Positions 12,001 to 22,767 of a stretch of 64,000 bases of DNA are shown piece after piece (position 1 is the stretch's first letter; the number at the start of each line of letters is the position of its first letter). The translations under genes and the position numbers were made by a program. A model generated the notes under the pieces. The model saw nothing but the letters and a program-made list of their open reading frames with translations, made no database searches and had not been told where the DNA came from. Origin of the DNA: Isoetes taiwanensis (taxonomy: Eukaryota; Streptophyta; Lycopodiopsida; Isoetales; Isoetaceae); assembly GCA_021234155.1 (NCBI GenBank), contig JAJEKV010000003.1, positions 20,878,386-20,942,385 of the forward strand, written 5' to 3'.

Positions 12001-15000
12001 TTAATGTTAGCAAGCACATGCTTATATTATGAACTTCTAGAAAAAAAGTTTGGCTAATTTTTGTGTCTTTGATTTTATATGATTTATTTTGTTAACCTTC
12101 AAAATGCCCTTTGATGGTCCATCACGAGACAAGTCTAGTGTTAAAGACTACATCATGATACATATAAGCTTAATGCTAACAAGCACATGCTTATATTATG
12201 ATCCGAAATGGTAGTAATCTTGACAAAGCATTGTCTACAGTAATTATATTCAGTCATATTTTGCTGGATGTTTGGTGAGAATGTTGCAATACTAGAGCTT
12301 TCAAGTCAAGTTCTTCAAGTCGAGTTATTCAGTCATATTTTGCTGGATGTTTGGTGAGAATGTTGCAATACTAGAGCTTTCAAGTCAAGTTCTTCAAATC
12401 AAGTTCTTCCGACAGGTTGACGCAATAATTTTTATTCATTCTCTTCTGTAGTTCAATATGGTATCTTAGGATATAAGTTGAAGTGAGATGTACGAGATCT
12501 AGAATGGAGAACCATAGATGAATCACCAACAAGTAAAATATGTTCTAGTAGAATATGTTATGATATGGTGGCATGTCAAAATATGGGATGTCCTTGCATC
12601 CAAATTGTACCAAAGTTTAGGAAATCCATGAGACCATATCCATCAGGCACAAAATAAAAGAGATTGGAGAATTGAACCCCAAGCCCCAAAAGACATAATT
12701 TTTTCCTCATTCACATAATTTCCCTTCAAAAAGAGAGAGTTTAGCTTGTTTAAAATAGAATTTTCAAGCTCTAGATCGACCTATATGAGCATTAAAGTCT
12801 CCAACAAGATTCTTACATATTCTTGTAATGATTTCATGAAATGATTTGACACCCCAAAATTTAAATATCAAACCGTAATGCCCATGTTATGAGAGATCCA
12901 ACATAATACTTGACTAAGAATTCTAAAAAGGAAGGAGGTTCTTATTTGCCACAGTTGGCAGTCGGATTATGCAATCTTATTTCTGGATATTCCTTGTGCT
13001 GGAAATACAACCACTAAAAAAATAGCACAGCCTAATATCTGTTCTTAATTTTTTGAAACAAGCCTGACTTCCATAAGCAGCAAGCATCTAGTCTTACCTG
13101 GAGATGATCATTAATTGACTGAATCCGTTTCCATTTTTTTATCATAGAACTCCAATTAATTCATGATAATTGTTTTTTATCTATCCAGAATTCATCAAAC
13201 ATATGATCTAAGGGTAATTTTTCTCTTCAAAACATCCCAAGAATTCAGCCCAACTCAACAAATCAGGCTCTATTGGTATTTTATTAAAAAAATCCTTAAC
13301 CTCATCTATTTAGTATGCCCTGGCTAAAAGAAAGCATGCATCTGCAATGATCTGCTAGTGGTCTAAATAGATAATCTTGTAACATAGAATCAAAACAATG
13401 ATAACCTTCATCAATTAAACCCCTACAACAATGAATTCTTACTTCTTAGTTTTTGTAAGCTTCCAGCAATGGCAGGTCGCTCCATGCTCAAGTTCTGTAA
13501 AAAGCACAAGCTAAAAGTTAAATATAAATAATCTTTAGGCATCTCCCTCACAAAGCATTGATGTTCTTATTGTATTGTTGGACTGTATGGCCTGAGAGGC
13601 CCTTTCTCTCGACCGTTTCTGAACTAATGAGTGGCAGTTTATTCTCTCTGCCAACTAGAAACCAGCATCTCAATCTCATCTACATAAATGTGTACCATTG
13701 ATTGTAGTAAAGTGTGTGCAAGCATATCACCATATCTGGGACTGTGTGCAGTTGTACTATGTAGTTGTACTGGGCCCTCAATTTTTGTTGTTTTCACCAT
13801 ATATCATGGTTATTTAAAAGCAAAAGTTTGTAGAATCTGGTAGTTGGTTTCTTTTCTTCCTAAAATTTCAATTTAAATCATGTTTTGGATTCAATGGCCA
13901 GTTTTACCAAGTAAGAAAACACAGGATGTTCGAACCAGCAATTGAACTAAAATTCTCTGGAAATATTTTAAGTAGCTTCTGCTTGACAGGTTCTTACACA
14001 CTCAATTAGTTAGTCAAGTTCAATTGCCTCCAGGCATAGGATGTAAGCCCCCTCTGCATCCCTGATGGAATCGCATTCCCCTGTGCCAGCTATGATCCTT
14101 TACTTCCTACCAAGTTCTAAGGGCATAAATAACTTCATTTAGGGTCCTCCTTCTCTGTGCCCCCTTCCCTTGCATTCATGCTTGAACAATTCGAGCACAA
14201 TATGGTGCATTAGTAAACCTTCTTGTCATACGCACCAAAACTTCATACAGATATGGATGTTCTTAGCAGTCCTAACAATTGTTTGCTTTGTTTCATAAGC
14301 TGTCTAAAATATTATGATTCTTCATACGGTCATGCCTTTGATACAAAGTGAAACAGAGTTTTCTATGAAAATCTATAACCTATAAATAAACAAGAAAGCA
14401 CTTACGGTAGAACTCCAGCAAGGTTTTCATTTAAACCAGAATAAAGACCCTTGAAAGATAATCCTTCCACCCAATTGATCTGCCTGCAAAAATCTACATA
14501 TGCATAACGCGATATCGTCCATACGCGTAATGAGAAATCCTCAAACAGGTATCCTAAAAATGAAAGTTACAATGAAAAAGAACTAGATAGTTAGGCATTA
14601 CCCACCAAACAAAATATGAAGAAGTTAGTGGACAAGACTGCAGCAGGTTAAGGCAGGCTGAGGGTCCGCTACAGGACTCATGCACTTTTTGAAGTTGGAA
14701 ACGACAAGACTTTCTTGAAAGGACACGCGCAACTAATTTTCAATGTCATTTAGCTAAACCACACTAAGCCTAAACCGAGAAAATAATTTCAACCAAACAA
14801 ATTAGTAATGCCAAATTGATAGTTAACTGTTCCAAAAGGGAATTATCAATTCTATTGCATCCGTACTCCTTGGGAAGCTTAGCCAATAGTTTAAAGATCC
14901 CTATGCAGAGGTATCCTATTATACTGAGCATATGCACAGCCCTAAATATGACAAATATATTCTGATGCAATTGCTTGGAATTGGGGAGCTGCCAAACTAT

Positions 15001-16020
15001 AATACTGCGTCTAGCCACTAGTTCAGAGCATGCCTATGCAGAGGTACCCTATAATTAATCACAGACCCATAATCCAAGAAAAGATAGAAGGCTCCGCGTC
15101 ATATTTCAAAAACGAGCCAAGAATGATCTTGTGCCAGCACATATACGCTGTTTATCAGTTTCCAACATTATGAGCTGGTAATAATTGATTAATGTAAACC
15201 TAGGAAGGAAATGGCAGGCTGAAGGAGCGATGAGTAGCCACATTAAAGATACAGAATGCTGCATTTTCATATAAGATTTTTGGGTTCTGCAACACATCAG
15301 CAGCAAGATATGCAGATCAAAATGTGGATTGACTATCACCTCGAATTCTCACTAGAGCACTATACTATACAATGTGTCAGTGCCCAACATCATAACAAAG
15401 GGGTTTGGTCCTTCAGATTCCAATACCTAATGTAAAAGAGTCATAGCCATATGCTGGTGCATTGAGTTCAAACTGTTGAAGCATTGAAGGCAGCCAGTAT
15501 TTAAGAGACATACAGGCTGGCATACCTGTTGACGAATTAAAAGCCATAGACTGTATAACTGTCATATAAAGGCTAGCACCAGAGAAATCATCACTCAGGC
15601 CCTGTTCATCAGATAAAACTTTTAATCATGTCATGCAGAGGTTCTCACTAAAGAATGCATTGCGCATGCCTTTGCAACCAGAGGTTTTTACTAAATAATG
15701 CATTGCGCAGCTAGAACTGATGTCACCACATCTAAGCAACAATTTGCACTGGCAAATAGAAATGTCGGTCCATACCAAAGTGAGAACCCGAAATGCAAAT
15801 GGCATGGCAAGGTAAATCACGTCTCAAATGCCAGAACGTCATTATTCCGTGATGCCAGGAACTATGGTCTTGAATATGATCTTAATTAAGGCTGGATAAA
15901 TCTACGATAAATAGGAGCTAAGAAAACCCCGATTTACCTTTGTTGAGCATCATAAGACGTCGATCCATATCTTTGTGGAGCATCTTCTGCTCTAACCTAG
16001 GCGACGGTCCAGAACGGCCA
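9081..16020 (-). CDS. Intron-containing host gene, product unknown (candidate exons)
   Basis: Eight minus-strand segments are open and bounded by AG and GT splice sites: about 16020-15938, 15601-15526, 14483-14406, 13494-13443, 13118-13098, 10943-10819, 10736-10681 and 10083-9994. A last coding exon, 9200-9081, ends in TGA. The best-supported chain joins in phase: MVEPLRTNAASRPKK, a Lys run, PPAFYTSVDDLLPFGVRQ | ANELVTTSLGVVVTVLGV | KYANLEDKTSGCLWVQYR. The tail is acidic then basic (DKDEEEREIVEHLN, then KRKRQKKKAK-stop). Some junctions do not keep phase, so at least one exon is missing or mis-set. I do not recognise the family. The short basic tails suggest a nuclear or RNA-associated protein, which is a guess. 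Confidence 0.55.
11895..12232. repeat. 169-bp tandem duplication in an intron
   Basis: TGTCTTTGGTTTTATATGAT at 11895 recurs at 12064 with one mismatch, and about 140 bp of each unit align closely, including ACTACATCATGATACATATA. It lies between candidate exons of the host gene and has no coding role. Confidence 0.85.
12251..12408. repeat. 79-bp tandem duplication in an intron
   Basis: CAGTCATATTTTGCTGGATG occurs at 12251 and 12330. The two units are nearly identical through TTCAAGTCAAGTTCTTCAA, which implies a recent local duplication. Confidence 0.88.
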
Positions 16021-16099
16021 TCGAATATCGAATTTTGAAGACCGTCTTTAAGCCATAACCAATTCAAATTTCTTGACACGTAGATAGGCTAGGCTAGGC

Positions 16100-17865
16100 T
16101 GTTGCCTAAAAATATAATATGTCACGCTTTAACTCGTATGATCGGCATTTCATATTTCATGGACAAAAGCTTTCCTCCCTTTGATGTTCTCTTAACAAAG
16201 AAAAAAAAAACTAGCAAAAAAGCGCAACAAAGGGCTTGGGTAGTCTTATGCTTGGATTCAGCTTTGCATTTGATTGATTTAGTTTTGCATTTGATTGGGT
16301 TAACTTATTGGAGAAAAAATTCACCAGAATCTTGAAAACCATGAAAATCGATATGTTAGCCATTAAATAAAATATGCATTTAGACTTGATAATTTTAGGT
16401 CACGCTACTGATCTGAATGTGGGCTTTTGTAATGTGATCTCTCGGCGTCTCAACTGTGATCTCTTGGCATCTGCTGAGACGATAGCCTTACTATTGCCAT
16501 CTCCAGCCAGCACGAAGAATTGAAAGATTCATTTATGACTCCACACCCCACAACGAAGAATTGAAAGAAAAAGTGGGTATTTTGCATAGTGAATGAAAAC
16601 TACAGCTTTAGGATCAACTAATGGCTGTGTTTGAGAAACGTCTTGTGGAGATAGATTGACCACTCCATTGGAGCTAATAATTTTCAAGGGACAGAACAAG
16701 ATAAGATTAAGATAAACTTTACTGCACAAATTAAACATCAATTTTGCATTGAAAAGCACCATCATTCCCTCAAGCTTCCTGTGACAACCGCTTCTGGATC
16801 AATAGCAATCGAAAGTCTGGGACTCATGTCGGCCAACACAACATTTCACAGTTAGCAAGGTAGAATAGATATTTTCATTTCCTTTCTTCTCTCTTTCACA
16901 AATTTTATATTACATAGGGTACTTCATCTATATATACACACTAGGAGCCAAAATCCAGCTTTATGTGTATACCATAATAAACAAGAATGACTAGTTCTCA
17001 TATGACCACGGGTCAGGAAGTACTTGGAACTGCCCAACGGCATTTTTATCTATATTCACAAAAAATTCAAAAGCAACAAGTAGAAGGTAAGTTATGAGTA
17101 AGATACAAATTCAATGGCATAAACCAAAGATTTGCTATGAAGATAAAAAGGTTATAAAAAGAAAGATATCATCCTTATGTAGTGTCAACCAAGGCAAAAG
17201 TCTGTCATCTTCATCGTTTGCCAGATCCACTTTAACATATCAACCAAGTGATGAGGGTTGCCCGAGCACAGCCGGTCACGATTGCTATCATCGTTTCTGG
17301 ACATTGATTTCACAGAAGCAATATCTTTATACTATGAAATATATATGCATGAAAAAAGAGATATCCATTATATCTCTAAATCACACAGTACATCATGCTA
17401 AAAAAATCTTTAGATCTGTAGCAAGTTTAGAAAGAATTTGAACTGATAGTCATCTGCATGCACTCACAAAGGCCCCTTGTATTAGTCATATAGAACATGG
17501 AGTCAAACACAACCGCATCTTCTAAATGACTACATTCTTCTGAGCTATTTCTATAAAGTGCTGCGGAGCTTCCTTAAATGTCTTGTATTGGCATGCATAA
17601 CAGGAAATAAGATGATATTTAAGATATCCAAACTTTTTGGCAAATTATCATTCAACTTAATTCCTACTAATCAGTGCCAGAGATTTCTGCTCATGGATAA
17701 GCTTATAGTTAATTGACCTATAAACGTAACCAAAGTCCCAATGATGTTTGCATCAAACCTGCTGCCATGACATAATAATAATAGAAACAAAAGCCAAACA
17801 TTTCATGTTTATAAATTTCTATAAAGACAGTGAAGTAAGCACATTATAGCGGACTATTGAAAACA
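16100..17865. other. Upstream/intergenic region without a recognised gene
   Basis: AT-rich sequence with no supported ORF or RNA gene. It probably includes the promoter of the minus-strand host gene (above 16020), but no TATA box or start could be fixed. The sequence leads directly into the Helitron zinc-finger region. Confidence 0.4.
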
Positions 17866-17867
17866 CA

Positions 17868-19967
17868 CAGATTGAACGACACCATTGTGGGCCATTCAAC
17901 AGGGAATGCGTGCATTGTGGGGCATTAGTATTCAAGGATGATGGTACAAATTGTTGTCATGATGGGCAAATCAAGTTGGAGCCTCTACAACCAATGCCCC
18001 ATCTCATTCAGATGTTACTAAGCCGCCAACACCCAAAAGCCAATAATTTCTTCCAGCACATTAGGACCTACAATAGTGCACTGGCCTTTGCTTCCTTTGG
18101 CGCACATATCGAGCAGTTCGAAGGCCCCGGCCCGTACTGTTTCAAGATCCAAGGGCAAACTTATCATAGAGTAGGGCCAGCTTATGCTGATGATTCTCAA
18201 GCTGCAACTTATTCCCAGCTTTATATTTTGGATGCCGACTGCGCCCATGAAACACGAGCTCAGAACCCCCAGAATGCAAATTGTGACAGTCACCTCCTCA
18301 AAGAACTAGATGTTGAGCTGCGCAACGTCAGCCCTTATGCATCAACTTTTATGATGATGCATGAGGTAGAAGATCAGGCACAACGTTCGGGCGAAGGTGT
18401 AATGGATATTAGGATGTAATTTAACACTGACCGGAGCCTGGACCATAGGAGGTACAACCCATCATACTCAAACGAAGTTGCAATTATATTTGTAAACCCA
18501 GATGGTGAACCGCCATTTGATAGAGACATCTGCATACACCAAAAGGGTGGCGGTCTCAAGAAGATCCAAATCACAGACCCAAATCTTGATCCCTTGGTTT
18601 ATCCCATTCTCTTTCCGAATGGTGATCAGGGCTGGAGAATAGGAATGAAGAAGGCAGAAACATCTTTTGGTTCAACATCATCAAGGAAGCAGGAGAATAT
18701 AAGTATGCTTCAATTCTACAATTATCGGCTGGCAATAAGGAGCCCAACTTGCAATCCACTGCTTTGTGCAGGCAAGCTAACGCAACAATTCATTGTTGAT
18801 ATCTACTCCAGAGTGGAGGCAAACAATTTGAACTGGATCAAGCAAAACCAAAGGAAGCTGCGAGTTGAGCTGTATCAAGGCCTCATCGACTATGTAGACC
18901 ATGAAGCAGAGTGAAGAGGCTTAAGATCTGGCAAGCTGGTCATCCTGCCTTCTTCGTTCAATGGAAGCCCAAGAGCAATGCAACAAAACTACCAGGACTC
19001 AATGGTCTTGATACAAAGATTTGGCAAAGCAGACCTTTTTGTGACATTTACCTGCAACCCAAATTGGATAGAGATTAGACACAACCTGCTCCATGGACAA
19101 CAACCACATGATAGGCCCGACTTCATTGCACGCGTATATCACACAAAGCTCAAGGCGTTCTTCCACGACCTCTTTGATAACGATATCTTGGGCAAAGTGA
19201 AGGCGCACACGTACACGATAGAGTTTCAGAAGCGAGGACTTCCACATTGCCACCTCCTCATGATTCTCGAGCAAGAAGACAAAATTCGGGATAGTGATGC
19301 CATTGACAGCATCACGAGTGCTGAGGTGCCATGTCTAGAAAACCCTGATCTGCGAGAGATCGTCATCAAGCATATGGTCCATGGACCATGTGTCCCACTC
19401 AACCCTAAAGCTCCTTGCATGGAAGCCAAGGAAGGAAGCTCGACAAAGGAATGCACAAAGGGATTTCCAAAACCATTTAATGAGCACACTAGAGTCAACA
19501 CAAATGGCTATCCAGAGTACAGAAGACGAGACACAGGCCACTTTATGAGAGGTGACACGCCTATTGACAATAGGTGGATAGTACCCCACAATCGATGGCT
19601 AACTCAAAAGTACGAAGCACATATCAATGTGGAGCAATGTTTCAGTGTCGGCAACGTCAAGCACATCTACAAGTACATCCACAAAGGGCATGATCGAGCA
19701 TCTATAAAGGTCACTGTAGAGCCAACAGATGAACCCACATCCACATTCAATTGGGACGAGATCGAGCAATACCTTGACACGAGATATGTGTCTGCACCTG
19801 AAGCCATGTGGAGGCTATTCGGCTACAAGATGCATGGCAACTCTCATTCAATATATAGGCTACCTGTTCACCTGCCTAACAACCAAGCCATCTACTACCA
19901 AGAAGGCCACGAAAGAGAAGCCATCGAATGAGAGATGCAGAAACAAACAATGCTGACAGCATGGTTT
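17868..19967 (+). mobile_element. Helitron fragment (Rep part only)
   Basis: A rolling-circle transposon body on the plus strand. It covers the N-terminal zinc-finger region and the Rep (Helitron_like_N) domain, then stops before any helicase. At about 19967 the Helitron frame is replaced by LINE sequence, so the helicase was lost or displaced by that insertion. No Helitron termini (5' TC, 3' hairpin plus CTRR) were identified within the window. Confidence 0.88.
17880..19966 (+). pseudogene. Helitron Rep endonuclease domain, two in-frame stops
   Basis: One frame runs through 17880-19931. The N-terminal finger reads CVHCGAL then CCHDGQIKL. Next come a DPLVYPILFPNGD stretch and the Helitron_like_N core, QNYQDSMVLIQRFGKADLF and VTFTCNPNW. 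The HUH motif is at GLPHCHLL (about 19240) and the tyrosine region at HIYKYIHKGHD (about 19665). Rep would nick and join single strands during rolling-circle transposition. Stops TAA (18417) and TGA (18912) interrupt the frame, and a small shift near 19925 breaks ERDAETNN. Catalytic residues are otherwise present, so decay is modest. Confidence 0.9.
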
Positions 19968-19968
19968 T

Positions 19969-20706
19969 CTAATTGGCGAACTTGGGGTGAAGATCCAAAC
20001 ACCTTATTGTATGTTATTAGCGGAAGCAGGTTTGTTGCCTCTTGAAGCCGAAGCTCTATGTAGAACCATTACTTATGTAAATCGCGTTCTATCCATGGAA
20101 TCAACAAGGTTCCCCTTGCAAGCATTGGAACAATCTAATAGGAAGGGCTGGTATGTTGATGTCCGTAAGTGGGCAGCTAGATGGCTTGGTCAAGATACGT
20201 GGCCGACTTCATTGAACTTTAAGGAAGTTCACGAATTTGTGACAAAGAAGGCAATCTGCAAGTTGTGGACATTGGAGGATGGAAAAGATACCAAGAAGCG
20301 GTTTTACTTGGCTGATATAAATGATTTAGATGACTATCAAGAGCAATCTTACCTAATGGCGAACACCAGTCGCAAGAATCGCATGGTGATCTCTCAGTTA
20401 AGACTGTCATCTCATAATCTATGTATTGAAACGGGCAGATGGAACAATACTCCTCGCAATGAAAGATTATGTTTGGGATGCTTTGATATTGTAGTAGAAA
20501 CTGAGCAGCATACTTTTTTGGAATGCTCAGCTTATGAGCACATAAGGGCAAACTATGCAGTTACTGCTACCTCATTGAAAGAACTTCTACAACTTCCGGC
20601 ACATATTCTTAGCTCATATCTGTGTAGTATATGGAAAGAGAGAGATGAGATAATTGCTTTATTCACTCTCATGAATAATTTTGACATTGGTGGCGCTTTG
20701 GATTAA
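19969..20706 (+). pseudogene. LINE ORF2 C-terminal fragment with zinc-binding motif
   Basis: The open frame ends in TAA at 20704. Recognisable features are IGELGVKIQT at the start and a helical middle. The C-terminal signature RMVISQLRLSSHNLCIETGR, CLGCFDIV, ETEQHTFLECSAYEHIR gives C-x2-C...H-x4-C, the zf-RVT-like arrangement after the RT and connection domains. No RT catalytic box is present. The frame is intact across 239 codons, so the insertion may be young relative to the host Helitron. Confidence 0.8.
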
Positions 20707-20771
20707 GTGCTATTATTATACTGTACTTTTTTGCCATAGAGGCCTGGGGGCCTAAATGGCTTGATCAATAC

Positions 20772-20803
20772 ACTAAATTAAATTAAATTAAATTAAATTA
20801 TAA
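20772..20803 (+). repeat. (TAAAT)n tail of LINE
   Basis: About five copies of AAATT directly follow the LINE 3' untranslated sequence. Confidence 0.85.
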
Positions 20804-20826
20804 CAGGGATTTCGTAGTAGCTTGAG

Positions 20827-20888
20827 TCACACGACGCGAAGGATGCCGTCGGTCAGGAAAATGGACCGTTACTTCTCGCGTCGTGTGA
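20827..20888. repeat. GATCACACGACGCGAA-type hairpin, copy 1
   Basis: TCACACGACGCGAA (20827-20840) pairs with its reverse complement at 20873-20888, with one extra base. The loop is about 32 nt. The segment GGACCGTTACTTCT in the loop is repeated directly just after the hairpin (20898). Same arm sequence as copies 2-4. Confidence 0.85.
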
Positions 20889-21049
20889 GGAAAAAGGACC
20901 GTTACTTCTTCTCACGTCTTTTCTTCCAGAGAAAGCTCGTGTGATAATTTTTATTGATAATTTCGGTGATACAATCTATACATAAGTAATTTTACTGATA
21001 CATAACTAAAGATAGAACTTCTCATTGAAGCAAAATAGAACGGCATGGA

Positions 21050-21116
21050 GATCACACGACGCGAAATCCATTGATTGCTACCTAATTGCAAGCAAGGCAT
21101 TTCGCGTCGTGTGATC
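21050..21116. repeat. GATCACACGACGCGAA-type hairpin, copy 2
   Basis: GATCACACGACGCGAAAT (21050-21067) and its perfect 18-bp reverse complement (21099-21116) enclose a 31-nt loop unrelated to the loops of the other copies. It sits about 100 bp downstream of the stop of a minus-strand ORF (21215). Confidence 0.93.
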
Positions 21117-21214
21117 TTTTAATAAAACAGAACATACATTGGAACAAGAGGATAGATAGAAGCAAAAAATAGAGAAAACTTTTCTTTGAAGCAAAAAATA
21201 GATAGATACAATGG

Positions 21215-21710
21215 CTAGGGATCTTCATGACCCTCTAGCTGATTTTCATGTCCCGGCATTTTGTAGCCGTAGTAAGGCATTCTCGTTCTCATCCTCGTAG
21301 CTCGGAGCTTCTTCTCCATATCTTCTAAGGCTGCGAAATGCGTGGCGGTTTGAACTACCTCCGCCCTGCGGCTCGTCGCCTCTTGGTACATGGCGAATGT
21401 TTCCCTTGAGCTCAATGTCTCGCTTCGTCTGCGGCGACTCCCTCGTGAAGGCTAATCATGCCGACCACCTCCATATTCTTGGCGGCCGAGGCGGTTGTTT
21501 TCATCATGGATCTCCTTGAATCTCTTCATCACCTGCGCAAGGGTGATGTCCATGGGCAGCTAAGGGTGGGGAGTGCTATCTTGGCGTGGTAAACTTGCTA
21601 GAGGAAGATGATGATGCCATCGGGGCGAGAAGGTGGAAGGCGGAAGCGGAAGTAGAAGATGGCGAAGGCGGAAGGCGGTCGGAGGTCGAGTGGACATCGG
21701 TCTTCTATTT
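21215..21710 (-). pseudogene. Broken small ORF, coiled-coil/basic C-terminus
   Basis: The minus strand shows a Ser-rich start (MASSSSSSKFTTPR) and a second in-frame segment MDITLAQVMKRFKEIHDEN. A third frame ends ETFAMYQEATSRRAEVVQT, ALEDMEKKLRATRMRTRM and stops at 21215. Two frame changes are needed to join them. The composition recalls the C-terminal helices of trihelix or NAM-associated plant proteins that accompany Harbinger elements, but similarity is too weak to assign. The hairpin copy 2 follows its 3' end. Confidence 0.35.
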
Positions 21711-22088
21711 ATAACATGAGTCACACGAGTTGCTTCGGCGTCGGCGTGAGGAATAAATAAATTAATTGTTTTTTTTTCCAATAATATTTCATTTCTTGAG
21801 ATAAATATTACACGGTAGCGAAAAACCTAGATATGATGTAAAAATCGACCGATGTATTTAAGCGTGATGTGAATAAATACAAATAAAATAATTTTTATTA
21901 GGAATTTTGGAAGGACAATCTGTACATAAATAATTTTACCGATACAAGTTGGAAAATATATAACTTTCAATTTTTCAAGCTTCGTCGTCAATTTCATGCT
22001 CTTTCAATCCGGCCAAGACCGATCCAACAAGGCAATGACTTCCATGTTATCGACCCGGCTTCCAACCTTGGGTGAGTCAAAAGCCAGA

Positions 22089-22448
22089 CTAAAAATTTAA
22101 CATATTGCTCGCCGCCAGACCGCTTGCTTTGTCGTCAAAATATTGTAGCACAACATCCCGCCGAATTGCTATCACCCTTCCAGTGTTTGATGCCAATTGG
22201 GAATGGTTCCCGAACATGCATAATGCACGGATGTAATAGACAAACTCTGCACCTTTTGGACTGAAAGTTCTGCTGAAGACGATTATCTCCCCATTAATGA
22301 ATCTTGAGATATGTCGTAACAATGTAGAGTCCTTCAATCTTTCCTGTCCCCCGCGTGCATGTCGGCAAGAAAAATCATCTACTTCCCACAAATAAGAACC
22401 CTCAAGCTTATCTTCTTCACATTTCTCCTCATCTAAGCACAATTTCAT
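22089..22448 (-). CDS. Uncharacterised ORF or exon, 119 codons
   Basis: An open frame from ATG 22448 to TAG 22089, with acidic N-terminus (DEEKCEEDKLEG), then WEVDDFSCRHARGG, GEIIVFSRTFSPKG, VYYIRALCMFGNH and RRDVVLQYFDD. Composition looks coding. No family recognised. It lies between the small ORF at 21.2 kb and the methyltransferase-like gene above 22.77 kb on the same strand, and may be an exon of either. Confidence 0.4.
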   Translation of the reverse strand: MKLCLDEEKCEEDKLEGSYLWEVDDFSCRHARGGQERLKDSTLLRHISRFINGEIIVFSRTFSPKGAEFVYYIRALCMFGNHSQLASNTGRVIAIRRDVVLQYFDDKASGLAASNMLNF

Positions 22449-22474
22449 TAAAATGAGAAATTTCGTGATTCCAA

Positions 22475-22740
22475 TTAGGAACGAAAATCCTTTTTAGTCA
22501 CATTTATGCCAATTTTTTGAGCAATTATGGCGCCATTTAAAAAAAATATGCATCTAAAGTGCCATTTATTGGCGCCATTAAAAATTCTAGCATTGCATAT
22601 AATGAAGCTGGAGAAACATAACATCACAAAAATAGTTAAAAATTCCGAATTCATAGATTTGCATATTAAAAAATTTGCCAAAACAGGCAAGGACTCGGAA
22701 GAGGTAGTCTGTATACAAGAGTATTAGTGTACAATTTACA
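22475..22740. other. AT-rich spacer with GGCGCC palindrome fragments
   Basis: Two imperfect copies of ATGGCGCCATTT-type sequence face each other at about 22527-22580, a degenerate version of the palindromes at 26.3-27.3 kb. Nothing coding is supported. Confidence 0.45.
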
Positions 22741-22767
22741 TTATTTTCATACAAAATTCAGGGTTCC

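Larger units (their letters stand above)
19968..20803 (+). mobile_element. LINE 3' end, strongly 5'-truncated, inserted in Helitron
   Basis: The insert starts within ORF2 and ends in a (AAATT)n tail at 20772-20803, as in LINE families with short-repeat tails rather than poly(A). It carries only the last ~245 codons of ORF2. The family differs from the L1 at 2.2-7.3 kb in its C-terminus and tail. The 5' junction is placed by where Helitron homology ends; no target duplication was verified. Confidence 0.75.

Noticed and set aside
14041..14120. Possible tRNA-like segment
   Set aside because: No cloverleaf with A and B boxes could be traced. No tRNA or rRNA gene was found anywhere in the window.
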